The notes under the pieces are model-generated. The model saw nothing but the letters and a program-made list of their open reading frames with translations. It made no database searches and was not told where the DNA came from. Both the position numbers and the translations under genes were made by a program. From JBDWFY01 sp039976075 (GTDB lineage Bacteria; Pseudomonadota; Alphaproteobacteria; Rhizobiales; Stappiaceae): a stretch of DNA of 64,000 nt. Position 1 is the first letter of the stretch; the number at the start of each line of letters is the position of its first letter. The stretch is taken from assembly GCA_039976075.1 (NCBI GenBank), contig JBDWFY010000010.1, positions 1-64,000 of the forward strand. The letters run 5' to 3'. Below, piece by piece: positions 1-8,014 of the stretch.

Positions 1-2
1 TC

Positions 3-104
3 GCCGTCTTCATCGGTGTCCTGTTGTTCCTCTATGCGGTGTTCGTGCCCCGCAGCGAAGTGATCGAACAGGGCGAGCAAAACGCCCCACAACCCGCGGA
101 GTGA
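3..104 (+). CDS. C-terminal end of a membrane protein (partial)
   Basis: The window opens inside a gene whose last 33 codons are visible. They encode one hydrophobic helix (AVFIGVLLFLYAVFVP), then a short charged tail rich in Glu, Gln and Pro before TGA. This looks like the last membrane span of an integral membrane protein with a soluble end. The position next to a nitrogen-oxide regulator and norEF makes a respiratory membrane protein likely, but nothing here identifies the family. Confidence 0.55.
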   Translation, partial: AVFIGVLLFLYAVFVPRSEVIEQGEQNAPQPAE

Positions 105-244
105 ACGCCATGCATGGAACACTCAATCCACCAACAAACAATCAAAACGGGGCTAAAACCCCGTTCTACCAGGTGGTCAAAGCACAGAAACTCTGGTGTT
201 TTGATGAAGAAATTGGGTGTACCACTACAACCATTGATGGTTTT

Positions 245-258
245 TTGACCCATATCAT
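245..258. promoter_or_regulatory. Weak FNR/NNR-like box upstream of the Crp/Fnr gene
   Basis: TTGAC-CCAT-ATCAT has the 5-4-5 layout of FNR/DNR sites, but the right half departs from GTCAA/ATCAA. It lies about 145 bp before the regulator start codon and could serve autoregulation. It is clearly weaker than the boxes at 2587, 2747 and 7067. Confidence 0.3.
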
Positions 259-396
259 GACCTTGTTGCGCGTAATTCGTACTATGCCACTGAGTTCATG
301 GTCACAGCACCGCAAAGTGCGATGACGGCGCCTTGCTTATTGCGTTCAAGGCGCACCCGAGATCCCCACCATCCGTACCGGAGAGGACGGACACAG

Positions 397-1104
397 ATGT
401 TGACGGAAGCCAAAAAAGCTGCTGCCCGGACGTCATTGTTGCTCAAGAACCTGCCAGAATCGGCTGTTGAGAAACTTTTGGCCGGAGCTGTCACCAAAAC
501 CTATGGACATGGTGAAATCCTGTTTCTTCAAGGTGAGACATCCAATGTCATTCACGTTGTTCTGGAGGGCTGGGTCAAGCTCTACCGCGTCTCACCGAAC
601 GGCAATGAAGCAGTGGTAAGCGTATTTACGCGCGGGCAGAGCTTTGGCGAAGCCGTCGCCTTGCGCAGCGAGGAATATCCGGTTTCCGGCGAGGCCGCTA
701 CCGATTGTACACTTCTGCAGATTGCCACCTCCTCCCTTATCGGCATGATGAAGGAACAGCCGGAGATCTGCATATCGGTTGTGGCATCGACGTTTCAGCA
801 TTTGCATTCGCTGGTCAACCAGGTTGAACAGATGAAGGCGCAGACAGGTGCACAGCGGGTTGCGGAATTTCTACTGGAACTTGCCCACGATGATTCCGGA
901 AGTTGTATGGTGACACTGCCTTATGACAAGGTGCTGATCGCCGGACACCTTGGGATGAAGCCGCCAAGCCTCAGCCGGGCCTTTGCCAAATTGCGATCGG
1001 TCGGCGTCAACATCTCACGTAATCATGCTTCCATTGACGATCTGGTCCGTTTGCGCACATATGCTGCACAAGATCCCGCCGGAGCCTGGAGCCACGCCCT
1101 TTGA
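397..1104 (+). CDS. Crp/Fnr family regulator, DNR/NNR type
   Basis: Predicted transcription factor of 235 residues with an N-terminal cyclic-nucleotide-binding-like beta-roll (about residues 20-140), a dimerisation helix, and a C-terminal winged helix whose recognition region reads HLGMKPPSLSRAFAKL. There is no N-terminal cysteine cluster of the kind that holds a 4Fe-4S centre in FNR. That favours the DNR/NNR branch, which responds to nitric oxide in denitrifiers. The ATG at 397 is chosen because GAGAGGA lies just upstream; an in-frame ATG at 298 has no comparable ribosome site. The stop overlaps the TTG start of the next gene. It is the natural candidate to act on the TTGAC-N4-GTCAA boxes in this window. 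Which signal it senses is inferred from context. Confidence 0.9.
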   Translation: MLTEAKKAAARTSLLLKNLPESAVEKLLAGAVTKTYGHGEILFLQGETSNVIHVVLEGWVKLYRVSPNGNEAVVSVFTRGQSFGEAVALRSEEYPVSGEAATDCTLLQIATSSLIGMMKEQPEICISVVASTFQHLHSLVNQVEQMKAQTGAQRVAEFLLELAHDDSGSCMVTLPYDKVLIAGHLGMKPPSLSRAFAKLRSVGVNISRNHASIDDLVRLRTYAAQDPAGAWSHAL

Positions 1105-1661
1105 GTTCGCTGAAGCAAGCGCTTGCCGCCATTGATGCCGCCAACAGTGCAGACCCTGACCAAGCCGAGGGAATTCCGGCAGCTCTGCTTTACGGCCAGC
1201 GCATGTCTGCCGAACTGGATCGCCTGTTTCCTGATGCATCCGATGCACTGAAAGTCGCAGCCCGTGGACAGCATATTGAACGCTGGGTATTGAAACGTGC
1301 GGAATTTCCAGAGGGTCGAGAGGGCTATCTGACGTGGCGACGGACCCTTGCCCGCCATCACGCCGAAAGGGTTGGCGCAATAATGGCGGATGCCGGTTTC
1401 GACCCCGAAGCCATCGCCTCCGCCGGTCAGATGTTACGCAAAGAAGGCCTCAAACGAGACAGCGACGTTCAGGCACTGGAAGATGTCATCTGCTTCGTCT
1501 TTCTGAAATGGTATTTCACCGACTTTGCCGCCAAACATCCCGCTGAAAAAGTACTGCGCATCGTACAAAAGTCAGCCCGTAAAATGTCGGCGAACGGCCG
1601 CGCTCAGGTGCTTGAGGAATTCGACCTGCCACCTGCGCTTGCCGGTGCCTTCAAACCATGA
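1101..1661 (+). CDS. DUF4202 family protein
   Basis: A 186-residue protein that matches my knowledge of the DUF4202 family over its full length: an N-terminal helix with DAANSADPDQ, the LYGQRMS motif, AARGQHIERW, GYLTWRR, and a QALEDVICFVFL core. Its function is unknown. It begins with TTG inside the stop codon of the regulator gene (TTGA overlap), so the two are almost certainly translationally coupled. The family is often found near denitrification genes, and this context agrees. It converges on norF with an 11-bp overlap of coding ends (1651-1661). No signal peptide or membrane helix is visible, so it should be cytoplasmic. Confidence 0.88.
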   Translation: MSSLKQALAAIDAANSADPDQAEGIPAALLYGQRMSAELDRLFPDASDALKVAARGQHIERWVLKRAEFPEGREGYLTWRRTLARHHAERVGAIMADAGFDPEAIASAGQMLRKEGLKRDSDVQALEDVICFVFLKWYFTDFAAKHPAEKVLRIVQKSARKMSANGRAQVLEEFDLPPALAGAFKP

Positions 1662-1941
1662 AGGCCGGGATCATGTACAGTCCCAGCAGCAGAAGACAAA
1701 ACAGCGTCAGCGAGATGGTGAATCCACGCTGCCAGGTTGGAGCCTGTGACAATCCCAGATAACGGGACAGAATGATCCGGCCTTTAATCAATGCAAACAA
1801 TAATACGAAAATCGCTGCAATACGCCGGTCAAAACCGACCCCCGCCAAAGAAGCTGCGATTGCCGACCCCCCACTCAACACAATGAGTATGATCCAGGCG
1901 CGATCCAGTGAATCTGCTCTCATGCTCTCATGCCAATACAT
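1651..1941 (-). CDS. norF: NorF-like / prokaryotic cytochrome c oxidase subunit IV family protein
   Basis: A small membrane protein (96 residues from the first ATG) with three hydrophobic segments, roughly residues 16-34, 39-54 and 75-94. Size and position directly after norE fit NorF, the accessory subunit of nitric oxide reductase clusters, related to cytochrome oxidase subunit IV. It overlaps the 3' end of norE. Two starts are possible: ATG at 1941, or the ATG six codons later at 1923 (MRADSLDRAW), which gives a more typical N-terminus; neither has a strong Shine-Dalgarno sequence. The identification rests on topology and neighbourhood more than on a residue motif. Confidence 0.68.
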   Translation of the reverse strand: MYWHESMRADSLDRAWIILIVLSGGSAIAASLAGVGFDRRIAAIFVLLFALIKGRIILSRYLGLSQAPTWQRGFTISLTLFCLLLLGLYMIPAFMV

Positions 1942-2485
1942 ATATGACCGGGAACAGGAGTACCCACACGAGATCGACCATGTGCCAAAACGCGCCTGCT
2001 ATCTCGATGTTACCCACCTCATCCCGCCAGGCCACAAGCAGAAGAAGGACAATTCCGGCGACAACATGCGCGGCATGAAAACCGGTCAGCAAGTAGTAGA
2101 AGGTGAAGAACGGGTGCGTTTCATAGGTAATGCCCTGACCGGCCTTATCTCCATATTCAATGCCTTTGATCACCAGGAACACCACCCCCAGCGCCGCGGC
2201 AGCCACAACGGCATACCGGGCTGCGGTACGACGCGAGACGCGCCGGAATTGGAGCGCCCGCGCAGCCAGATATCCGCTTGATACCAGGACAATGGTATTC
2301 AGCGCTGCCCCGGTGCTGTGCAGATGGGTCTGGGCTTCCGCGAACCCTGTGGGGTCTGTCATCCGAACGGCTAAAAAAGCTGCTAGTCCGGCTCCAAAAA
2401 CAAGCAGCTCACTGATGATGAGTACCCAGATCATCAGGTCGCCCGGCAATTCTTCCAGGATCGATTGAGGCTGCTGATGGCTCAT
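1928..2485 (-). CDS. norE: NorE-like cytochrome c oxidase subunit III family protein
   Basis: A 185-residue membrane protein with five predicted helices. It carries the subunit III family signature: LPGDLMIWVLIISELLVFG near the N-terminus, THLHSTGAALNT in the middle, and TGFHAAHVVAG followed by FWHMVDLVWV near the end. NorE proteins of this family accompany nitric oxide reductase NorBC and affect its activity; they have no known catalysis of their own. The ATG at 2485 (MSHQQPQ) is preferred over upstream codons, which add a basic low-complexity stretch. A perfect TTGAC-GAAT-GTCAA box lies 102 bp upstream. It is transcribed away from nirS, with norF downstream. norCB are not in the window. Confidence 0.9.
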   Translation of the reverse strand: MSHQQPQSILEELPGDLMIWVLIISELLVFGAGLAAFLAVRMTDPTGFAEAQTHLHSTGAALNTIVLVSSGYLAARALQFRRVSRRTAARYAVVAAAALGVVFLVIKGIEYGDKAGQGITYETHPFFTFYYLLTGFHAAHVVAGIVLLLLVAWRDEVGNIEIAGAFWHMVDLVWVLLFPVIYVLA

Positions 2486-2586
2486 GCGCTTTGCCGTGAT
2501 GCCGCCCGATGGACGGTTCCCCTGTCTGTGATGACTTGTCGGTGATGACTTCCCGGGCAGCGTGCGTTCGCAGGCGCCAGGAATCA

Positions 2587-2600
2587 TTGACGAATGTCAA
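2587..2600. promoter_or_regulatory. NNR/DNR/FNR-type box, perfect palindrome (norE side)
   Basis: TTGAC-GAAT-GTCAA is a perfect 5-4-5 dyad of the form bound by NNR/DNR regulators. Its centre is 108 bp upstream of the norE ATG. Activation at -41.5 would place the norE transcription start near 2552. It could also contribute to nirS on the other strand, but the second box at 2747 is better placed for that. Confidence 0.75.
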
Positions 2601-2746
2601 ACGTCTTCTTCTGCAGGTGATTTGTCGCAAACCGTCGGATTTTACTGCGTCGAACCGAAAAATCCGAAAGTTGACCAGCGATTGCCCGCGTGATGCTCAA
2701 TTTGCATAGCGGTGCGCTGGATTGGCTCATTTTTTCGTGAGGACTG

Positions 2747-2760
2747 TTAACGAAAGTCAA
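2747..2760. promoter_or_regulatory. NNR/DNR-type box upstream of nirS
   Basis: TTAAC-GAAA-GTCAA keeps the right half-site exactly and the left half with one change. Its centre at 2753.5 lies about 68 bp before the nirS ATG. A class II start about 41 bp downstream (near 2795) would leave a short leader ending in the GGAGA ribosome site. Confidence 0.7.
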
Positions 2761-2821
2761 GGCATGGGGAACGAATACAGGTGCATTTTGCACCGGTCTC
2801 ACCAGCAATTGGAGATCGAGA

Positions 2822-4498
2822 ATGTCACCGCGAATTTTAATGAATAAATCGAGCCGCGCGCTGGGCTTCAGCCTGGCGTTGTTGCTGGGCGGCGTTGCAG
2901 CGCCCGCCCTGGCAGAAGGCCCGAAACTGAGTGAAGAAGCCTTCGAAAGTTCCAAACAGCTCTATTTTGAGCAGTGCGCAGGGTGCCACGGCGTCCTTCG
3001 CAAGGGGGCAACCGGCAAAAATCTTGAGCCCGCCTGGAAAAAGACGGCCGCAGACGGAACAGTCTCCGAGGGCGGCACGCTGAAACTTGGCCAGGAACGC
3101 CTTGAGAAAATCATTGCCTGGGGCACTGAAGGGGGCATGAACAACTTCTCGGACATCATGACCGAGCAAGAAATCAAAGACATGTCGACCTACATCATGA
3201 TGGAGCCGCCCAAGCCACCTGAAATGTCGCTGGCCCAGATGAAAGCCACGCGTAAGGTCTATGTCGAGGAAGCCGACTACCCGACCGAACCGCTGCATGG
3301 CCGGAACTGGGAAAACTTCTTCGTCGTCATCGAGCGTGACGTGGGCAAGGTTGCCATCATCGACGGCGACACCAAAGAAGTTCTGGCCCATATCCCGACC
3401 GGCTATGCCGTGCACGTGATCAAGGCTTCCGAGCATCACAAAGTGACCGAACCGGAACAACCTGGCCGTTTCTGGTACACGATGGGTCGCGATGGGAAAA
3501 TGACCAAGATCGACCTCTGGCAAACGCCGGACAAGATGCTGGTTTCTGAAGTCAAAGTCGCCTACGACGCCCGCGATGTCGCTGTTTCCGGCGACGGTAA
3601 ATACATCATCGGTGGGGGCTACTGGCCACCGCACTTCGTCATCGCTGATGCCAAAACCATGGAGCCGCTCAAGGTCGTCTCGACCCGTGGCGTAAACGTG
3701 GACGGCGATTATGTTGAGGAATCACGCGTTGCAGCCATCTACACCACGCCAAACGAAACAAGTTGGCTGGTGGCTGTAAAAGAACTGGGTCAGATGTGGC
3801 AGGTCGACTATTCCGATCTCGAGAACCTGAGGATCGACAAGATCGATTCAGCCAAGTTCCTGCATGACGGCTTCTTTGATCCGACCGGTCGCTACTTCCA
3901 GATCGCCGCTAATGCGTCGAATAAAATGGTTGTTGTTGACACGGCTGATCGCAAACTCGAAGCGATGATCGACACTGCCGCCCTGCCCCATCCCGGTCCA
4001 GGCGCCAACTGGGTCGATCCGAAGTGTGGCCCTGTTGCCGGTACCACCCATCTGGGTGTCGGTACAGTGACTGTCTGGGGCAATGACCCTGAAGGTCATG
4101 CCGATAATGCCTGGAAAACCTGTTACGAAGTGGAGACTGACGGCGCGGGCCTGTTTATCCGCACGCACCCGAACTCCAAATATGTATGGGCAGACCAGAC
4201 CAAGCATCCGGAACCGGAAATCCAGCAGTCTGTGCAGGTTATCTCCAAGGAAACTGGTGAAATCGTCAAGACGATCCAGATCACCGAGGAAGAAGGCCAT
4301 GCAGCCGTGCACTTTGAGTTCAACGCAGACGGCACTGAAGTCTGGGTCTCGAACTGGAACCTGAAGGACTCAAAAGAGCCCAATGGTGAAATCGTGATCT
4401 TCGACGCCGAAACGCTGGAAGAAAAAACACGTATCAAGGGGCTGTTCGCTCCGACCGGCAAGTTCAACGTTCACAACCGTTCCAACCACGTCACCTGA
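2822..4498 (+). CDS. nirS: Cytochrome cd1 nitrite reductase NirS
   Basis: Periplasmic enzyme that reduces nitrite to nitric oxide. Residues 1-31 form a signal peptide ending ALA-EG. An N-terminal cytochrome c domain carries CAGCH (Cys52, Cys55, His56). It is followed by the eight-bladed d1 propeller with the proximal d1 ligand in TGYAVHV (His198) and the two active-site histidines in KFLHDG (His348) and LPHPGPG (His390); these align with Pseudomonas aeruginosa His182, His345 and His388. The length of 558 matches the family. ATG at 2822 is chosen for its GGAGA site; a second ATG at 2840 (MNKSSR) would still keep the signal peptide. An 11-bp terminator follows at once, so nirS is probably also transcribed alone. 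Every cofactor gene it needs for haem d1 is found downstream. Confidence 0.98.
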   Translation: MSPRILMNKSSRALGFSLALLLGGVAAPALAEGPKLSEEAFESSKQLYFEQCAGCHGVLRKGATGKNLEPAWKKTAADGTVSEGGTLKLGQERLEKIIAWGTEGGMNNFSDIMTEQEIKDMSTYIMMEPPKPPEMSLAQMKATRKVYVEEADYPTEPLHGRNWENFFVVIERDVGKVAIIDGDTKEVLAHIPTGYAVHVIKASEHHKVTEPEQPGRFWYTMGRDGKMTKIDLWQTPDKMLVSEVKVAYDARDVAVSGDGKYIIGGGYWPPHFVIADAKTMEPLKVVSTRGVNVDGDYVEESRVAAIYTTPNETSWLVAVKELGQMWQVDYSDLENLRIDKIDSAKFLHDGFFDPTGRYFQIAANASNKMVVVDTADRKLEAMIDTAALPHPGPGANWVDPKCGPVAGTTHLGVGTVTVWGNDPEGHADNAWKTCYEVETDGAGLFIRTHPNSKYVWADQTKHPEPEIQQSVQVISKETGEIVKTIQITEEEGHAAVHFEFNADGTEVWVSNWNLKDSKEPNGEIVIFDAETLEEKTRIKGLFAPTGKFNVHNRSNHVT

Positions 4499-4517
4499 CG
4501 TGAATTGAAACACCCTC

Positions 4518-4550
4518 AGAGGGGCGAGGCAAACACTCGCCCCTCTTTGT
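4518..4550 (+). terminator. Rho-independent terminator after nirS
   Basis: AGAGGGGCGAG (4518-4528), a 7-nt loop, then the exact complement CTCGCCCCTCT (4536-4546) and TTGTT. An 11-bp GC-rich perfect stem right after the nirS stop makes termination, or stabilisation of an abundant nirS transcript, very likely. Confidence 0.85.
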
Positions 4551-4724
4551 TCAAGTGCAATTTCGGGATGGTTGCGACCGGGGAAGAAGCGTCACGGGGT
4601 ACCACTGTCAGTGGCAGCTCAGCCGTTTCGATAGTCGGTTTCTTCTAATCCGCAATTACTTCCAGTCCAATGACAAACCCCTGCCATCGTGATCGATCGA
4701 CAGGCGACAATTCGGAGCCCGGAT

Positions 4725-6560
4725 ATGACCCAGAGCAACGAGCCAGAAAAGAAAAAGAAGAAAAAACCGATCTGGCGTCGGACCTTTCTCTGGGGAATGC
4801 CCGTTGCTGGCGTCGCAGGTATCTTTGTTGCGGGCATTGTGTTCTGGGGTGGTTTCAACACCGCCATGGAAGCCACCAATACCGAACAGTTCTGCATCTC
4901 CTGCCACGAGATGAATGATTTCGTTTATCAGGAATACAAGGGAACCATCCACGACGTGAATCGCTCCGGCGTCGGTGCTGTTTGTTCAGATTGTCACGTG
5001 CCCAAGGACTGGACACACAAGATGATCCGGAAGGTGAAGGCGTCTCGGGAACTTTGGGGAAAATTCACCGGCACCATCTCCACCAAGGAAAAATTTGAAG
5101 CCAAACGCATCCACCTCGCCATGAATGAATGGGAGCGGATGAAGGCGTCGGATTCGCGCGAATGCCGCAATTGTCACGGCTTTGAATCCATGATGCCCGA
5201 ATTCCAGAAACCCCGTGCGCGCCAGCAGCACCTGAATGCCATGGAAACCGGCCAGACCTGCATTGATTGCCACAAGGGCATCGCACACCGGAATTTGAGA
5301 GACCGCGCCGACGAGGACTATCTTGAGAAACTGGAAACGCCCAATCCGGCGTTCGTTCGGGAAATCCCGCAGGCATATCTCGATAGCCTCGCGATGATAA
5401 CCAAGAAGGAAGCTGACGAGGCCGCGGCGGTTAAAGCAGAGAAAAAGCAAGCAGACGAGGCCATTCAGGCGCGTATCGCAGCAGCGGTTGAAACCGCTGT
5501 CGCCGAAGAACAGGCCAAGGCGGCCGCAGCTGGCACGGAAGCTGAAGAAAGTACGAACTCTGAAGCCACACCGGCAGCGACGTCCACCCCAGCCGGTTCC
5601 GTCGCACCCAATGTCGATTGGGCCTCTGTCGCCAGTGCCGATCTGACACTGTTCTATCCAGGGCAGACATCGTTTGAATGGGTACAGAACGGCAAGACAC
5701 ATGGCGGTGCGCGTCCGCTCACCAAGGGCGGCGACGCCTGTTCGACCTGCCACGCTGCCGAACTGGAGACAATTGGCAACAAGATCGTGGCTGGTGGCGA
5801 CGTCGAGCCAACTCCGATCCCTGGCAAACGCGGCACAATCGACATCGCCGTTCAAGCAACCCACGATGAAGATACCCTCTATGTGCGGCTGCAATGGCCT
5901 GATGACGGTCACCACCCCGCCCCATTTGTCGATGGCGGCAAGATGGATCCCGACAATCAGATCAAGGTGGCCATGATGATCACCGGTACGGCGATCGAAC
6001 TTGGTGAGCAGGTTGGCTGTTGGGCCTCTTGCCACGCCGACAACAGCTACATGCCATTCGATCCAGGTACAGAGGCAATTGCCGCCAATGCAGACGTCGC
6101 AGGCCAGTTGGAGGCCAAGGAAACGATCACCAAATATCTGACTGAAAGCCGGACCAAGGTGGAGGTCCGCGGCAGACGCGGCAAAGCACAAGGAGGCTGG
6201 GACAAGTTGAAGACACCTGAAGAGATCGATCAGCTCCTGGCCGACGGCACTTTCCTCGATCTGATGCGGGTCTATGCCGATGGAAGTTCCAGCAACGGAT
6301 ATCTGCTCGACCGCCGTATCAAGAACGATGGCGAAATGACCGCCGAGGCGAACCTGTCGGCCGGTGTCTGGACTGTGGTGTTCTCGCGTCCACTGAATTC
6401 CGGAGCGCCGGGTGATGTCCCGCTGGAGGCCGGCAAGAACTATACCGTCGGCTTTGCGATCCACGACGACTTTACCGCCGCACGTTTTCACCATGTGTCG
6501 CTCGATCTCATCCTCGCACTGGATGATGACACGGCAGCGATCAACGTGACCAAACAATAA
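4725..6560 (+). CDS. NapC/NirT-type tetrahaem cytochrome fused to a C-terminal haem-binding region
   Basis: Predicted membrane-anchored quinol dehydrogenase of 611 residues, three times the usual NirT length. A basic N-terminus and one helix (about 21-42) precede the NapC/NirT domain with four CXXCH sites: CISCH (57-61), CSDCH (87-91), CRNCH (147-151) and CIDCH (179-183). Residues about 225-290 are an Ala/Glu/Lys-rich linker, partly coiled-coil-like, then Ser/Thr/Pro-rich. The rest resembles the ethylbenzene-dehydrogenase/DMSO-reductase-like haem-binding beta-sandwich, with one further CXXCH (CSTCH, 339-343) and a non-canonical CX3CH (CWASCH, 432-437). Such a fusion could pass electrons from quinol through the anchor to NirS or the cupredoxin. 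ATG 4725 follows GGAG at good spacing; a GTG at 4689 lies upstream in frame. Confidence 0.88.
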   Translation: MTQSNEPEKKKKKKPIWRRTFLWGMPVAGVAGIFVAGIVFWGGFNTAMEATNTEQFCISCHEMNDFVYQEYKGTIHDVNRSGVGAVCSDCHVPKDWTHKMIRKVKASRELWGKFTGTISTKEKFEAKRIHLAMNEWERMKASDSRECRNCHGFESMMPEFQKPRARQQHLNAMETGQTCIDCHKGIAHRNLRDRADEDYLEKLETPNPAFVREIPQAYLDSLAMITKKEADEAAAVKAEKKQADEAIQARIAAAVETAVAEEQAKAAAAGTEAEESTNSEATPAATSTPAGSVAPNVDWASVASADLTLFYPGQTSFEWVQNGKTHGGARPLTKGGDACSTCHAAELETIGNKIVAGGDVEPTPIPGKRGTIDIAVQATHDEDTLYVRLQWPDDGHHPAPFVDGGKMDPDNQIKVAMMITGTAIELGEQVGCWASCHADNSYMPFDPGTEAIAANADVAGQLEAKETITKYLTESRTKVEVRGRRGKAQGGWDKLKTPEEIDQLLADGTFLDLMRVYADGSSSNGYLLDRRIKNDGEMTAEANLSAGVWTVVFSRPLNSGAPGDVPLEAGKNYTVGFAIHDDFTAARFHHVSLDLILALDDDTAAINVTKQ

Positions 6561-6567
6561 TATTGCA

Positions 6568-6593
6568 GGGCGGTCTGCATAATCGGGCCGCCC
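6568..6593 (+). terminator. Possible weak hairpin after the NirT-type gene
   Basis: GGGCGG and CCGCCC can pair across a 14-nt loop between the tetrahaem and cupredoxin genes. There is no T-run, so partial attenuation or mRNA processing is more plausible than termination. Confidence 0.3.
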
Positions 6594-6616
6594 GCTTAAA
6601 CGGTGAGGAGAACCGC

Positions 6617-7030
6617 ATGTATCCGACGTTGTTCCGACTTTCCGTCGCTGTCTTTTCCCTGCTGGCTGTTCTGCCTGCATCCGCAAATGACGACAAGACC
6701 GCCGCCATTTGTGGCGAGGCGGAAAAGCGCTATGTCGAGCTGTTCGGTCATCCATCTTCAGATGAAGAAGGCATAACCGTCGTCACGATGTACAAGTACA
6801 AATTCTGTCCCGCCCACCTTACTGTTCCTGTTGGCACGACCGTCCGCTGGGTCAATGTCGACAAACGCACCAGCCACAGTGTGGTGGTGAAAGACACACC
6901 CGAATCCGACCGGCTGTTTCCGGAAGAAACATTTGAGTTCACTTTCTTGCTGCCGGGCGATCAGGACTACCTCTGCGGACCGCACTGGGAAACGCAGAAT
7001 ATGATCGGCATGGTCACCGTAGAACCATGA
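6617..7030 (+). CDS. Cupredoxin (plastocyanin/azurin-like) with signal peptide
   Basis: A 137-residue exported protein. A signal peptide (to about ASA-ND) is followed by a type 1 copper domain: the first histidine in RTSHSV, and the C-terminal loop LCGPHWETQNM giving the Cys, second His and Met ligands. YKFCPAHLTVPVGTTVRWVN is the usual strand leading to the copper site. Small blue copper proteins such as pseudoazurin donate electrons to NirS in related bacteria, so that role is inferred here from position. ATG 6617 is chosen for GAGGAG just upstream; an earlier in-frame start would add 18 residues before the signal peptide. An unusual point is an extra Cys in KFCPAH and another near the N-terminus (AICGEA), which could form a disulfide. 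Confidence 0.87.
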   Translation: MYPTLFRLSVAVFSLLAVLPASANDDKTAAICGEAEKRYVELFGHPSSDEEGITVVTMYKYKFCPAHLTVPVGTTVRWVNVDKRTSHSVVVKDTPESDRLFPEETFEFTFLLPGDQDYLCGPHWETQNMIGMVTVEP

Positions 7031-7066
7031 GCGAATTGCCATATTCCAGCTGAGCGGCAGCGCTGC

Positions 7067-7080
7067 TTGACTTTGGTCAA
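7067..7080 (+). promoter_or_regulatory. NNR/DNR-type box, perfect palindrome, upstream of nirE
   Basis: TTGAC-TTTG-GTCAA is a perfect 5-4-5 dyad lying 158 bp before the nirE ATG. A class II promoter would start near 7115, leaving a leader of about 120 nt before the long nirECF-DL-G-H-J-N operon. Confidence 0.75.
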
Positions 7081-7237
7081 GGCTGACTTTCCTGACAAAG
7101 GCGATCATGAATCCATCGTACGCCTCATGTGTTTCAAGCACGGCATGTGAGGCAAATGTTGCGTTGTCACAAACCCGCCGGCTCTAGCGCCTGACTGTCT
7201 CCGGCACCCTGAAATTTATGGCGAAGCGAGATTTTTC

Positions 7238-8014
7238 ATGACCGGAATAGTTTATCTCATTGGAGCTGGTCCAGGCGATCCGGAACTGATGACATTGCGT
7301 GCCGTGCGCATGCTCAGCGCCGCCGACGTGGTCGTTTATGACAAGCTGGTCAGTCCTGAGATATTGGCAATGTCCCCCGCTGACGCGCGCATGATCTTTG
7401 TTGGAAAATCCCCGCAATGCCACCCCGTCACTCAAGAGGGGATCAACGACATACTGGTTCGCGAAGGGTTGGCGGGTCATACGGTGGCGCGTTTGAAGGG
7501 CGGTGACCCGATGATCTTCGGCCGCGGCAGTGAAGAAGCCGCTGTCCTCATGAGCCATGGCGTTGCCGTGGAATACGCGCCGGGCATCACGGCAGCACAA
7601 GGCGCCAGTTGTTCAACCGGTGTGCCTCTCACTCATCGGGGCCTGGCAACCGGCATTCAATATGTAACCGGTCATCGACAGGCAGACAAGGTGCTTGATC
7701 TGGACTGGAAAAGACTGGCGGATCCCAGCACAACGCTGGTGATTTACATGGGGGTCGCCAATATCGGTCAGATCGCCGTGGGGCTGATGACCGAACACCT
7801 CCCCGGTTCAACGCCGGTAATGGCCGTCGCAAAGGCGACGACACCGAGTGAGCGGAGACTGGTCTCGCGGCTGGACCGCATTGCTCTGGATATTCGTAAA
7901 AGCGAATTTGAAGCGCCGGTTCTCTTCATCATCGGTCAGGTGGTGTCACTCTATTCCGACCAACCTGTATCCGCCATCGCCAGTGATGTTCAACAGGTCA
8001 TCGCTCATGGCTAG
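7238..8014 (+). CDS. nirE: Uroporphyrinogen-III C-methyltransferase NirE
   Basis: SUMT-family enzyme that uses S-adenosylmethionine to methylate uroporphyrinogen III at C2 and C7, giving precorrin-2, the first committed precursor of haem d1. Its 258 residues show the family landmarks: VYLIGAGPGD at the N-terminus, VVVYDKLVS, the LKGGDPMIFGRG loop, PGITAAQGA, and LTHRG. The length is that of a stand-alone SUMT with no CysG domains, so precorrin-2 dehydrogenase activity must come from elsewhere. It opens the operon behind an NNR box and overlaps nirC by 8 bp. The assignment as nirE rather than cobA is from context and is strong. Confidence 0.95.
   Translation: MTGIVYLIGAGPGDPELMTLRAVRMLSAADVVVYDKLVSPEILAMSPADARMIFVGKSPQCHPVTQEGINDILVREGLAGHTVARLKGGDPMIFGRGSEEAAVLMSHGVAVEYAPGITAAQGASCSTGVPLTHRGLATGIQYVTGHRQADKVLDLDWKRLADPSTTLVIYMGVANIGQIAVGLMTEHLPGSTPVMAVAKATTPSERRLVSRLDRIALDIRKSEFEAPVLFIIGQVVSLYSDQPVSAIASDVQQVIAHG

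Noticed and set aside
2837..3634. 265-codon minus-strand frame opposite nirS
   Set aside because: Antisense shadow of a certain gene; no ribosome site or family resemblance.
4986..6755. 589-codon open frame on the minus strand
   Set aside because: It lies opposite the NirT fusion, is His/Cys/Arg-rich without domain pattern, and results from the GC-rich third positions of the sense gene.
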